Below, piece after piece: positions 20,428 through 33,705 of a stretch of 64,000 nucleotides of DNA. Position 1 is the first letter of the stretch; the number at the start of each line of letters is the position of its first letter. Source of the DNA: Gorsachius magnificus (lineage: Eukaryota > Chordata > Aves > Pelecaniformes > Ardeidae); contig CM067081.1 in NCBI GenBank assembly GCA_034008185.1, positions 104,727,265 through 104,791,264 on the forward strand. Direction: 5' to 3'. The notes below the pieces were generated by a model, which saw nothing but the letters and a program-made list of their open reading frames with translations, searched no databases and was not told the origin of the DNA. A program made the translations under genes and the position numbers.

Positions 20428-23400
20428 GTTAAGATACCTTTTCTGCAGTTTAATTCAGATCCTAAAGCTACTAATTTAAAAAGTATTCCATCGCAGAAAC
20501 ACCTTAGAATTTACACGGTGTTTTGGCTGGACACCCAGCCACACATCTTCACCAAGGAAATTTCTGGACTGTCATGAGTTCCGAAGCCTGATTGAAATTT
20601 TTCATTCAGGTCAAAGATGCCAAATGAGGTTACTTTAATGATGTTATATACATAGGTGTGTGTATATATATATATTCAAATAACTTGTTTAAACAAATTA
20701 AATTCAAAACAGACAGAACTGAGAAATACCTTATGTAGTTCTTCTGTAAAAAACTTACTAAGCTTGCTTAAAGTTAGGTAGAAAAAAATCAGATTCCAGG
20801 GAAGAAAGAATAAAAGCATTAGCTCTTTTATAAACTACTGATGCATGTTATAAACAAGATGAAGTGGCCAAAAAAAATCTGAAACCAAAACATGAGGAGA
20901 TGCCATTGGCCTGAGACTATGCATTGTATCTGTGTTGGATAAAGACTTTAATAAAGCTACCCATATTTATGAGAGGGCAAATTAAATATGCAGAGGAAGA
21001 GGAATCAGAAACTGACGTGATATTTTCCTTCAACACGTGGTCCTCACTCACTAAACAATTTCTGCCCGTGTTACAAACCTTCGTAGATGGTACTAACGTG
21101 TAAAATGCAGGTAAAACCAGAGCTCTGTTTGATGTCTACATCAGTAAGAATTATTTTTTAATTTCTACTTAGCAAAGATTGCAGATGCTGCATCATTTGA
21201 CATAAAAGACTAGTGTAAAAATAGAAGAACATTATTTTACCCTTGTAGGAAAAATAATAGGATATATAAGTTATTTTAATGAAGACACTAAAATATTTTA
21301 AAGGATGATTTATTTGCCCTTTAACAATAACTGCGTTTATGCAAATAACACTTAAAATACGAATTTAACTCTATAATCATATATTTTTAGGTCTTGCTAT
21401 GGTTACACAATCTTGAGGCACCTATGGTTACGACCAGAGAGCACAAAGTGGTCATGGAAGTCTCTCATATGTTTTCCCTCTGCCCCCTCCTCCCCATATG
21501 TTTTAGGATCAATTGTTTAGGGACAATTTCTGACTCTGTGCATATGTAATACATAATGTGAATGGTTTGACTTCCCTTGCATTCTTACATATATGTTTAT
21601 TCCATAACTGTATTTAGCCTATCTAAATTTGATTGTAAGGTACTTCATTGCTTTTTAAGGCTCCATCCCTCCCACTCTTAGCCCTACCCTTAATTTTCTA
21701 GCAGTTAGGCTGATACCATTCTTCCTTCTGATGCTTTTTCTTTTTTTGATTCTTTTGTTCCTGGCCACCAAATAGCTCAAGCAGGTAACCTGTGCGTGGG
21801 GGTAGTGTGCCTACTGCAGCAGGCAAGAGATGGGTTGAAGCCCCTAGATGGCAGGAAGGTCCTCCCGCTTTCTTAACATCTGCAGGCATTGCTTGGTGGA
21901 AGAGAAATACGCATGCTGTCATTACTGCAGTGGCTGTTTGGCTGGCTGGTGCACTGAATTGCCAGGAAGAAGAACACAGACTACTGGCGTAGTCAGCAGA
22001 GAGGATTTGAGATCATTTTGAAAGGAGAGAGGCTTGGTTTTTAGAACTTTGTTTGGATATCCAATGCAGTGTTTTCCTTATGAATATTCATTCAACATGA
22101 ACACGTTTTCTTCTAAAGCAAAGTTTTCAGCTAATGAATATTACAAGTGACGAGTACAGTTCCTCATAAAATACTGAATAACATGAGTTCATCTTGAATC
22201 AACTTTTCTGTCTTCTGTTTCTGGATCTGTAATAACTTTTAGTATAGAGGTAGTCCAGTAGTGAAGTCAGGGGAACTACGTGTGATTGAACAAGAATATT
22301 TGCAGGGTTCATATCTGTGATCTAGCATGTTCAAAAGTTATGAATTTTTTGTTTGGAAGATGATGAGTAGATGAAGTCCTTGGTAATGCTATCTGACGAT
22401 AACTTTGTAAGCATACCCAGATGCTTATTTAATTAATAGATAATGCCATGCCATGTAGAAATTTTATTTAACAATGATTTAAATAAAGGCCATTAGAGCA
22501 AATAGTTAAAAACAACGGAAAGCTGTTTACCTAGGTCTTTCAAAATGTACTTTTTAACATACAGATCATAGGAAAATAGCACATGTTGTCTGGATTGTAC
22601 TTGTATTTAAGTTGTTTTCCCACTTTCTGTAATGTTCTTTCAGGATGTTAAAAAAAAAGGTTAAATTACATTAACTCACTCACCCTGTTGATCTTAGAGA
22701 TACTTACCCAGAATGCTTTTGAGTTGTCTTTGGCATGAAAATCAGTTTTCTTCAAAGCCACTCTCAGGTTGCAACATGAAATCCTCCATGTGTAAACAAC
22801 TTGAAATTCTTATGCTAGATTGAAAATCCATATTTTACCAAAGTACTTGTTCACTAAAAGGATTTCAGTACTTCCTGGAGATTAACTCAAATGTTTTATG
22901 AATCAGAAATGAGAAATTATTCACTTTTTAAAATTGAAATTTACCCAGATGTTTTGACATTTGTAAGGAGTGATCATAAATGTTATATTAACTGTTGGGC
23001 ATTAGAGATAAGCTAAAGTTGTAACAATAAAAAAATACAGTGTGTTCAATTTAAATATTTACCAGTAACTGTGAGGGTAATATGAACAAGGCCAATCTGA
23101 GTCTTAAGTGTTTGATATCTGCAATTGAAATCCGCTTAGAAATCTTATGTATGTATATTTTAAACCTTTTGTACAGCTGCAATGATGATTTCATAATTTC
23201 AAGTGACAGCATTTTTCATGGTAGGGGTGCAACATGGCTGAGTCCTATGTCAGATTTCAGAGGTAATGGAAGCTCTTCACAATGTTTCACGGAGCAAATC
23301 TCAGGAGATGATCATGTTAGTGTATACAGGATGTTTGGGACGTGGATCTGTCTATGCTGGCCTTACCTTCATAAGGTTCGTAATTTTAAAAGAGAAGTAT

Positions 23401-26400
23401 TTATGATAATTTGTTCTGAAAATTGGCACCAGTTAGGTTTTCACGTGAAGACCTGGACCATAGTCCCTAATCGTTAGATGAAAGGTGGATTCATGGCTCA
23501 TCATATAGAAAGGAGACTAGAATTATTTGATCTAAATTCTCTCCAAAGCAAAGATTTAGATGGGATTACAACAGATAGGTAAAAAACCTGTATACCTATA
23601 TTGACATTGGAGAGGCAGACATCTTTAACCTAGCCTTACTCAAGCTTGACTGCCAGCTCCATGTGTATCTAAACACATATTTAACACCCATATGATTATT
23701 CCAGAAAGTTTTAATTTTTAAGCAGAACGGTATATGCAGTTATATGAAACAGACGCTTGCTTATTTATTTGAATGTTAGAAATTTCAGGTTCTGATGCTG
23801 AAAATGTTTATGCTCGTTGTTAACTTCATTGATCTGTATTCACGTTGTGCTCAGTAGGCCTGGGTACTTAAAGCTAGACATTTGCATGTCTGTGTGATAA
23901 GCAGTGTGAAAGCAATGTAGTTAGAAACAGAAATGTTCATGTATAAAATGGATAATGTGCTTTGGGAACTACTGATGACTAAATGAAGAAAGAGGAGACT
24001 GTTTTAAGAAGCAGATGTTAAGAAAGAAGTGGATATAGGAAAGAGGCATTTGCTGGGTAAGCACAGAGGGGTACCTGACCATAACAGCATTAAAAGGGGG
24101 GAGAGAGAATGGGAGAAGAGAAATGGGGAGGAGAGGGAAGAAGTGTATGTCATCTGCACACACATGTTTGCAATAACTCCCTACCTCTCCTTTTCTATAT
24201 CCAAACCAATATATCTACCAGACACTTCATAAACTTGCAAAAATCAGCTCATTTTCAGGAATTCCCTATCTGATATTTATGTCTGCAGAATTTACCAAAG
24301 GTTTATTTAAAATCTCATCTATAACTGTATTCCACATAAATGATACAATGGTGATTATTTTTTAGATAGGGCTGTCACAAAACTTCTAATATTCAACAGG
24401 AGGGTAACAGAAAATTGCATCAGTTTTCAAATGTTGGCCCTTCTTCAGGTTTTCATGCTCATATTTTACCATTCTGTCCAAAAATTGTGGTGATACGCTT
24501 TCCATCCCAACTGCAGTATTTAGTTGTTACAGTAAAATCAAGTGATTGGATATGTACAGGAAAAAAGTTAATGGGCTAGTTTATTTTTCAGGTAATTCAC
24601 TGCAAAGTGAAAATGTCTATGTCAGATGGGATGCAAGAGAGAAACAGTAAAGTTTTTCAGTTGAACTCTATTGTCATAAGAATCATGCCCCCAGGAGTTT
24701 TTCTATTACAGAGAGAATTTAAAAAATAAATAAGGATAAAAGGTAATCATGTGTAAGCCTCAAAACTGATATAATGCTGCAGTATCATTTTCCTATTCTG
24801 CCCTGGACGGGGCAATTCCAAAGCTCCAATGGTTATTCCCATGATGTGGAGATTTATAAGAAATAAAGCATTTTCAAGTGAACAAAAGTCTTCTATTTGT
24901 AAGAATCTAAAGTGACATGGAAGAAATTATTGTTGTCTTGCAACTTTTCCAACTTAAGGTGTTCGGTTTAGTTTCAATTTCTATATGCTTGAATGTTTAT
25001 ACCACATTTTTTAGAAAGAATATTTTAATTTGAGATAAGAAAAATCAAAGAGGAAAACCAGGAAAACAAAGACAGTCTGATTATTAATGCTGTTAGAAGT
25101 TTTCTTTTAAGTAAAATAAAGCGAAGTTTTTATCAAGGCTTTCTTTTATTCCTGTGACATATGTTTTCACTTCCTCTTTGAATTTTAACTTCACACTTCT
25201 GAGTGTGATGAATGATCACACTGAAAATACTGTCTGATTGTATGAAACTATTCCCAAATACAGATGGGAAGCAGACATCAATCTTTAAGATTTGAAATAT
25301 AATCTAGAATTAAAAAATTCTATCATTAAGTAGAATTATTTCAAGCTATTTATACTAAAAGAAGTAAAGCTCTGGCATTTTTCAGTCCAAATTGCTGAAG
25401 GGCATTTTCTGTGCCTTACATGACCTACTTTTAAAACCACAAGCCTTTAAAATGTCAGCATTAGTAAATTTATCTGTCTTAGTATTTTATACTATTGAGT
25501 CAATGCAGAAGATTAAAATCTCCTCTATTTGCACTAATGTATACCAGAAACAAATATACAGAATAGACAAAGCAATGTAAAAGTATAATTTCTAAAAGCT
25601 GTTGTTCTTAAACTTTATATGTAGGATGCTGTGAAATAATTCTGTAATACGATTAGTCTGCAGTATAACTAATCTTCAGTCTTCCTGTGTTAAAACTATT
25701 TCTGGACACCTGTTGCCATAGAAGAGTCTGATCTTTAGGAAAGAACTTGAGTTCTATGGACTGGTAGCAGCACTCCACTCTCTCACATGCACAGCAGCAT
25801 CTCTTTTCGGAGTCAGTTTAAAGTGAAGTTGTATCCTCTGTGCAGTGTAAGAAGTTAAAATATGTTTTCAATTTTGTGGATAGAGGCTGTGAATAAGAAT
25901 GTGACTGTCAACTTGTCTTAAAATAAATCTTTTCCATGTTTTCTGAAAAAACCCAGGATCCTTAAGAAATACCTTTTTTCCTGAGCCTTCTATTTGTTTT
26001 TAAAATGTTGCATATAATTAAAAATCTCTCTTAGGACAGGGCCATTTTTGGAGAAACTTTTGAAGAGTGAAGGGTTGATGTGTCTTCCCTACTTGTTATG
26101 TAGAACTGGAACAACTGGCTTTCCTTTGCTATTGTCATTTCATGAAACCTTGTCATGTGAAAAGTAACTGCAGTCTTCAATAGCTCTCAATAACAGAATT
26201 CCACCAGGATTTCTTTACAGCCTTTGTTTGCAAGGTTTGCCAGAATTCAACAGAAAATATTAAAATGCATGAGAAATAATTGAAATGTGACATATTTTAG
26301 TCTTTGGGAGCTTAAAAACATAAAGTATCTTCATGTTCTGTAGCCCTGAAAAGGGAGTCTGAAGAAATGGAAACATTAGAATGCACAAGGATAATACTCT

Positions 26401-29400
26401 GAGTGTATTACCCTTATTAACAGCAGCTTGGAACTCAAACACACTCAATATCTCAGCACAAACCTCCATCACTTGAGGTAATGAAGAAAAATTTAGCTTT
26501 TGGTAAGTGGCTACTAGACAGGAATGTCATGCATATTACTGTTTTCAAATAGAAGTACCTTCTTGAAAGATCAAACCACTTCTTCTCCAAGGCCCTCACT
26601 TAAAGGGCTGTTCTATTGTTAAGACAGTTGGAGACAGGATACTCACACATACAGGTTTCACACATGTTTCTGCTTGAATGGCAAGGGTTGGTATTTGGGT
26701 CTGCAAGCTGGGAGCAGTGGCTCCCCACCAGAACTGAGTCCTAGAATAGAGAGGTGAGAGCAAACTGCACGGGTGCCAGGGGAAAGGGGGAAAGACGTCC
26801 CCCTTGATCAGCCTCTTTCATCACACAAGCGAGGACTTGTTCACAAGTGGTGGCTACAGTATTCTGGATGTTACTAGAGAAAGAAAAAAAAGCTGCCCCT
26901 TCTACATTTCTGTTAAGCTGCGAGCTTGAGAAGAGAGTCTCCTCTACTAATTCAATTGTGCAGAACTGTACTTTTTTTTTTTTTTAAGAACAAGCTCTGC
27001 AAACAAAACTTCCTGCACAAACATAATCCCTTAAACCTTTTTTTTTTCTGAAGTCAGAATCTATCTGTGAATGGTGATAAATTGCAGTGGTACAGAAAAG
27101 CCTGGAAAAATCTGGCCTAAATACTCAAAGTGAGAAATTTCTCAGAAGACAATTAAGATGCTGTGAGATTTATTCGTTACATGGAAATGACTGGTTCTTT
27201 CTCAAAGCTTTTTTCAGTTACTCATTATTCTTTGTGCAAACAGTTCCCCAAAATAAAAATGAGAGGACATCGAAGTATAGATGGTAGGTGAACAACACTG
27301 AGGTTGAAATAAGTTTCTCAAAAATAAGGGTATATGAAATATGGATCATTGATTGTACAACACTGTGAATGAAGTACTTGTCACAGCTTTAATGTAATAG
27401 CAGGGCATTCATTCCATTGAAATACATTTTGTTCTGTAAAATTGGCCATATTCTCACATGTGCCATTGCAGAAAATAAGATAAGGTTCCAAATAAATGTG
27501 TGCATTACAGGACTGTATACACTCCTGCTAGGAATTCACATGATAGTTCTGATACACAAGAGAACAGTTATCTCAATGAAGCAATTTTCATCATCCAAAG
27601 CCAGAATGAAATTAGTGGTATAAGCCAAAGCAAACAATAACATCATAGCTTTAAATATCCAGAAGGATTAGAGCACATAATGTACAGTTCAAAGACTAAG
27701 AGGCTAAGTTGTGTAGTTTCTTTTCCTTCTCTCATTTTTTTGGTTTTTTTTGAATTGATTATTCAAAGTGGATCAGAAGCTTCAGCATAAGTGCAGCTTT
27801 GCCCTTCTGTCTCTCTTTCTCACCCTTTGGCAAGTCTGGATTTTTTTTTGCAGAGGTGTAACTGAAGGTCATGCCAGCATTAGCTTTAACAGCCTTTCTG
27901 TGATACTTAAGGCGGAATGATCACAACAGCACAGCCTTTAATTTTGTCTGCACGTGTCCAGCTGGGGAAGCTATTCAGTGAATGAAACCCACGTTGTTGC
28001 TGCATCTATATAGCTGTAAGTATTTGGGTCAGGTAGTTCAAACCTACTTTAAGCATGCTTATAGGATCTGGAATAATTTACCTGAATTGTAAGGTAAATG
28101 CATTGGACAATGCCATCTTCTGATATTCCTCTTGAATATGACTCATACCAGTACAGAAGAAACACCACAGAGTCCCTGTCCTCTCATCCGACTCGCTACT
28201 GTATATAGTGGCCTGATAAAATTATTAGTGTATAACTAGATAAATCAAAATAATCCTAGTTTTGGTAAATTTATGGACACAGCAAATTTGAGGAAATCAC
28301 AGCTGTTGGCTAGCACGTCTGCAGCAAAGCAAAGCTATTTACAGCTTCTTACAAGTTTGAGCGGAAGCCTGTGCAGCTTCATTTATCTCACAGATGTGGG
28401 AAGCTGTGGATGCAATGGTATGCAAGAAGACAGAGTAAACTGGAACAGAGATAATAAAAACCAGAACCTATAGATCTGCTTCATCAGCTTTAACTGCTAA
28501 ATAACAATCTTCTTTACCAAGCAACCAAAGCTTTGAGAAGGTGAACGTATAATGGAATTATCTAGGAATTTACCTACTAAATCCTCTTCTACCTAAAGGG
28601 ACTACAATGCTGGTGATGCTCTTGATCCTCCCTGCTCGCTCCCGTGACATGTGACTCTGGTGGTTGTTGATCTTCTGGTCTTAAGTGTATTATCTGATTT
28701 TGAAAAGTATTCTGGATCCTGTGCCGAAAGGATATTAATGGAGCAAGTAGTCTGGTCTAGACAATCTCTGCAGAGCAGAATAAAGGTCTCTGGCCTACAG
28801 CAACAGCAGTTGTGAGCAAATGAACCCTCTCATGTTTATGTTCAAGCGAAGTGGGACATATACATAATAGTGAAAAATGTCCCTCACTGTAAAATACAGG
28901 TATGGATTTCAGCTGCTACGCAAATCCAAGTTAGTTGTAAAATAATAATAAAAAAAAATCTTTAAGCTAACCCATCCTACTTATAAGCTTTTGGTTGACT
29001 TGAATCAGAGTTTTAGAGGTATGTGGAATTGCAATGAGTTGTATATAAAACAGAAAACCTACCTACAGAGATTTTATAGCCTGGGTTTGTGTCCCAAATT
29101 CTAGAGTCCTGTTTTCTTTTCCTGGGCTACGTTAGCTGATGATTTGTTTGTACTATGTATGAGGTCTGGTTTTGTTGTGCTGAAAAAATACTTTATTTTC
29201 AGGCTGTAATTTTTCAGATTTTTTTTTTACTCTTAATAAAGAAGAAAAAAAGTTTTCTATTACCTTTCTGTAAGAATGTTATTTCAAATTTGACCATCAT
29301 TAATAAATGGCCTTCCTACCCCAAAACCAAAAAAAAACCCCAACCCAGCAGGAAGTGCCATATCCTTCTTCCCAGAAAAAGTAATAGTACAAAACCTGCT

Positions 29401-31303
29401 TTATACTTTGTCTGAAGTGTTCATGATTTAAGTTGAAAGAATGAGGGGCTACTCTTTTTCTGCATCGGCAGTTTTAGTTTGATAAAATCATTTTCCTACC
29501 ATAAGGTAAGCCAGACCTCAACAATGCAGATCAGCTTTTTATTACTGTGTGTGTATAACAAAACTTGAAGCTAATCATTAGCTGAATTATAAACTCTTCC
29601 CATATTGTAACACAAATCCTAGTGGGACCAGGGCCTGTAATCCCATAATTGCTGCGACAAGATGAAATGCATACACAGAGCACGTAGGGAACAGGCTTTA
29701 TATTTTCTGACTTTGTATTTCTACTCTCTTCATTAATGTATAGGTTCTTTTTTCCTGGACTACAAAGCAAAATATGCTATATCAGCAACCAATAAAAGCT
29801 TCAAACAGTAATGTTTCCAAGGAGACCCTACTGGCTTGGCTCTGGCATGACTTTTATTCTTATGAAAGCTAATCCCCTGTGCTGAATAGATGAACTTTTT
29901 TGAAGTGTAACTTATAATTGCAGTTAAAGATTTTCCATATGTTAATAAAAATTGCTAAAATATTTAAAATAATGGAGAATATTCTTGTCATTCTGTGGCT
30001 CAGCTCTGCAGTTGCTCACATTCTCACTGGGACACCTGGTGTGAGAACCATGATTTAAAAAGCCTCCCTCTCTCCTGGAATTTGAGGGGGATGATGGTTA
30101 CTCATGCCAGTGCCAGCTACAGTGGCCAGGGATGCGAGCTAAATTTTAACTGCACCACAGGCAAACTTCACCTGCATAAGGAGCCTTTCTTAACTTTGTT
30201 CTTGGATCTTTTTTTAATTTCTGAGGCTGTCTGACAGCCTAACCATAAGGAAGCAAGTGGAAATAGCCTCTTTAGTGGAGCTGGGTTGTATATATTGATG
30301 AGGAACAAAAGTAGAGTAATAAAAAGGCAGCAGGAGGGGAGGGTCTCCTCCCATTTTTGCTCTCTTTTCATAATCTCTTTATAACCATGGCTAAAATAAC
30401 CTTTTATTCTCATGTACTCAAAGTGATTTTTTATCCAGTCTATTGCCAACACATTGCTTCTGAGGGAGCCTTCAACTCTTTCTCATCTTCTACTCCCTTT
30501 GCTTGTCTTGGGAAATGCTTTCATGGTTGGTGTTGCAAAATGGAGAGGAACAGAGCGGCACCAAGAAGAAAGCGTTTCCAGAGGCTGGAGAGGAAGAAAG
30601 CGGAGACCAGGATTTCTCAGGACAAGCGGGAGAGGGGGCATGGATACAAAGGAAAACATATGGAAGAAGATAGTTGGGATAGTTGCTGTGAAGAAATGGC
30701 TTGTCTCTAGCACAGTCTTTATGTTACCCTCAGATTATTTCTATATTCAGAATAAGCATGAAAAGCAGAATATGAGCACAGTATAGGTAGTAATTTTTAA
30801 CACTTTACTATATAAATATTTTGTTACTGCATGGGTCTATGAAATAGGAGTTGGACTATTTTTTAGTTGAATGTGACACAGGCTGAATCGGAATGAAAAC
30901 AGACATTTTTAATTAGATAATTTCACCATAATAACTATAATGGGCAAAACTGCATTAAAAATGTTTATTTTACTTAGATAACAATATACAGATAAGATAA
31001 AATCTGTGGCTGTGGGAAACTTCTTCGGCTGTAGATACTCCATAAGGTCATAATAAACTAGTGAAACAAAATGTTGTTGACTTAGCATTCACTTGCAACA
31101 TTAAGTGTGAAAATCCACAGTTAAACTCAAAACAAAAAGAAGCCTTAAGGAATTATTTTTAAAGCAAAGTTATTTTTAACGACATCTATGAATTATACCT
31201 CACTGAGTCGTGGTTCTTTGTTTCAAAAGTGAAAGGTGTTTTGGTCTTTTGGTTTGTTTTTAAGATATTGATTAACTATCCCCCTCTTCCCAAGCTAGTT
31301 AGT

Positions 31304-31328
31304 AAAAAAAAAAAAAAAAAAAAAAAAA
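31304..31328. repeat. A25 homopolymer
   Basis: This is the longest A run in the window, directly followed by GGCC. I could not recognise any retroposed sequence upstream, although a decayed body cannot be excluded. Confidence 0.85.
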
Positions 31329-33128
31329 GGCCTGTTTTTGTGGGAACCAAGAATATTAAATTCCAAAGGAAGAAAGGTTAAAATTAAGAAAGGAACAAGT
31401 GAGGCCAGTGATTTGCCATGCTTTGCTGGTGTCTGGGAAGCCTTATGTTTGCCCTCGGCTGGTCTCCAAGCATCTTGAAAGTAAGTGCTGACTCACCACC
31501 CTAATATTTGCTAATGACATCAGACTGCATTTGTCAACAAATATTAGGTACCTTATTATAGACTGACACTGAGAGTGTGTTTTTTTCTTAACTTTGGTTT
31601 TTGAAACTTGGCTTTGTATTGCATCTGAAAAAAAACTTAACAACAACTGTTTGGGTTCTTTTTGTTAAATTGCTTCATGGTCTTTTCTGCCTTAACTGCA
31701 GTCTCATCCGTGTCTTTTGCATGTCCAATGTACCTTTCATGTTGCTAGTGCATGGATAGAAGTTTCACCTTCCCAACAACGACAATAATGCGATTTTACT
31801 CTCAATGTGCTAATGGAATAATAATGGAGTGCTAGTATTCATTTTCCACAAACCAGAGTGAAATACATCAGTTTTATCAACACAGAAATGAACACTACAC
31901 ATTTAAGTCGGTTTACAATTGTTGCTCTACTTGTCTAGAGAAAACAAAATAAGGCAAAAATCTATTACTGTCTTATTACATTTATCTTAATTTGTATGGA
32001 GGGAAGACAGGTTCTTAGACAAGGCCTAGAAATTACGTCAAGGTACCAAGTGCTGTAAAAAACACAGTGGAAAAATAGTCCTTTATCTCATAAAGTTTTA
32101 GGTCACAAATGATTTCTTATTTATATATACTTATATATATACACACTAGTTTTTATATATGTTCTATAATACATATCACGTTTTACAAAAATACGGTGTT
32201 CTATTTAGCTCACATATTTTAAGATGACAACAACCCAAGAAGCAAGCTATTTTTCTTCCATAGTAGCATTCAATTTCTTCTTTCCTTCTATGTGTCTATA
32301 TTGTTCTTACACTCTTCATTAACTTTAGAAACAAAGGTGTCAGCTGTGGGTTATGTGCCAAACTGCTCATATTGTATTAGCTTGTTATCTTCCCAGTGGA
32401 ATTACTGGGTAAGTTCGGGTTTGTTTTTTTTTTTACTTTTTAGAATAAAGTAGATTTTATACTAGGAAGACTCAATAAGCTGTAGGGCTTTTTTTTTTTT
32501 TCCTGGATTGGCTTCAATAGGTAAAGGGGTGTGGTGCTCTCACTTGAAGTTTCCAATGACTGAGTTCGCAATTCTCTGGGAACACAGACTTTGTGCGAGT
32601 TAAAACTGGATTTATTTGTACTTAGGAATCTTAATTTTGTATCTATAGCTGAGTGGTTTGGTCTCTATTTGGTGTCTTTATTTTTTTCTTTGCTTTTCTG
32701 TTTCTAGGAATGGCTTTCGTTTAAATTATTACTTGCTTATTTTGAAAATGTAGTCTGAGGAGGCCAAACTAAATCAAAAGCCATATCCATGAAAGTTCTA
32801 ATACAAAAGAAAAAGAAAAAAAAAAAGCTTATTTCCCAAAACTCTGTATTTTGTTTCTCAAAATCTGCACAAAATAAAACAGAAATACATAGTACAAATA
32901 CCTGTTTGACTGTCTTTTCAAGATGCCTCTTATGGGTGACTTTATCTTTCCTTGTTCTCAGTTAGCGAGCACACAACAGATGTTGGTGGCATACTTTCTG
33001 ATTTAAAAAAAGCCTTACCCAGTGATAGAGTTACCATTGATAAACAGGACTTTGTTTCTCAATGTACGCTGTTCTTTTGACTATCTAGAAACGACTAAAA
33101 TAAGATAGCCATGTCTCTTACTATCATA

Positions 33129-33385
33129 AACCTTTGATCAGTTGGGGTCAGCTGTTCTGTCTGTGTCACGTCCCAACTTCTTGTGAACCCCAGCCTACTT
33201 GCTGGTGGGGCAGTGTGAAAAACAGAAAAAAGGCCTTGATGCTTTGTAAACACTGTTCAGTAATAGTTAAAATAATGGTGTGTTATCAATGCTGTTTTGG
33301 TCACAAATCCAAACATAACATCATACAAGCTACTATGAGGAAAATTAACTCTATTCCAGTTGAAACCAGTACACTATCTTCCTAG
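33129..33385. mobile_element. probable avian LTR-retrotransposon fragment
   Basis: The stretch from gatcagttggggtcagctg through ttgctggtggggcagtgtg and the aaaattaactctattccag block matches, from memory, a dispersed repeat found in many bird genomes. I believe it derives from an endogenous retrovirus LTR. Only about 257 bases are recognisable, with no gag, pol or env remnant nearby, so it would be a solo or partial LTR. That it is a dispersed avian repeat is fairly secure; the retroviral class and the element's orientation are not. A short open frame of 83 codons across it is not a gene. Confidence 0.6.
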
Positions 33386-33626
33386 TTTGTTTCATAACTT
33401 AGAAATATTTCCCTCGAGTTATTCCATGAGTTTAACACATTTTCTTTCACACCTCTCAGAAATGTAAGAATATAGCTAAGTAAACATGTCAACTATCTTA
33501 AACACTATTGTGAGTGGTACTTTTCAAATTGAAAACTAACCAGTAGGGCAATGGTTTGTAAGTATTTTATAATTTATATCTTTCTTAAATACAGAGAACA
33601 AGACCAAAAAGATAAAAGAATTAAAG

Positions 33627-33705
33627 AAAAAAAAAAAAAAAAGTTGAAACTGGTATATCAAGATTCCTTTTCCTAAAGGAACATTAAAAAAAAAAAAAAA
33701 AAAAA
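33627..33705. repeat. two neighbouring A-runs (A16 and A20)
   Basis: A16 (33627-33642) and A20 (33686-33705) are separated by about 43 bases. They are homopolymers of unknown origin. Confidence 0.8.

Larger units (their letters stand above)
19477..33128. other. 13.6 kb of AT-rich noncoding sequence
   Basis: I found no host exon, RNA gene or transposon here. The longest open frame, 131 codons from an ATG at 23082-23477, has no recognisable motif, so I leave it uncalled. Short A/T-rich simple repeats occur near 20.66 kb and 32.12 kb. Other landmarks are the hairpin at 20394, the purine-rich patch around 24.09-24.14 kb and the A25 run at 31304. Confidence 0.5.

Noticed and set aside
23082..23477. 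131-codon open frame starting with ATG, the longest outside CR1
   Set aside because: It has no recognisable domain, signal peptide or repeat, its composition matches the flanks, and nothing suggests splice structure. Frames of this length are expected in 64 kb of six-frame AT-rich DNA.
30357..30710. 117-codon open frame ending in a basic Arg/Lys/Glu-rich segment
   Set aside because: The charged tail comes from a purine-rich stretch, and an overlapping frame on the same strand is equally open. There is no family resemblance.
31304..31328. Poly-A tail of a processed pseudogene or retroposon
   Set aside because: No coding or repeat sequence is recognisable upstream and no flanking duplication was found, so only the homopolymer is reported.
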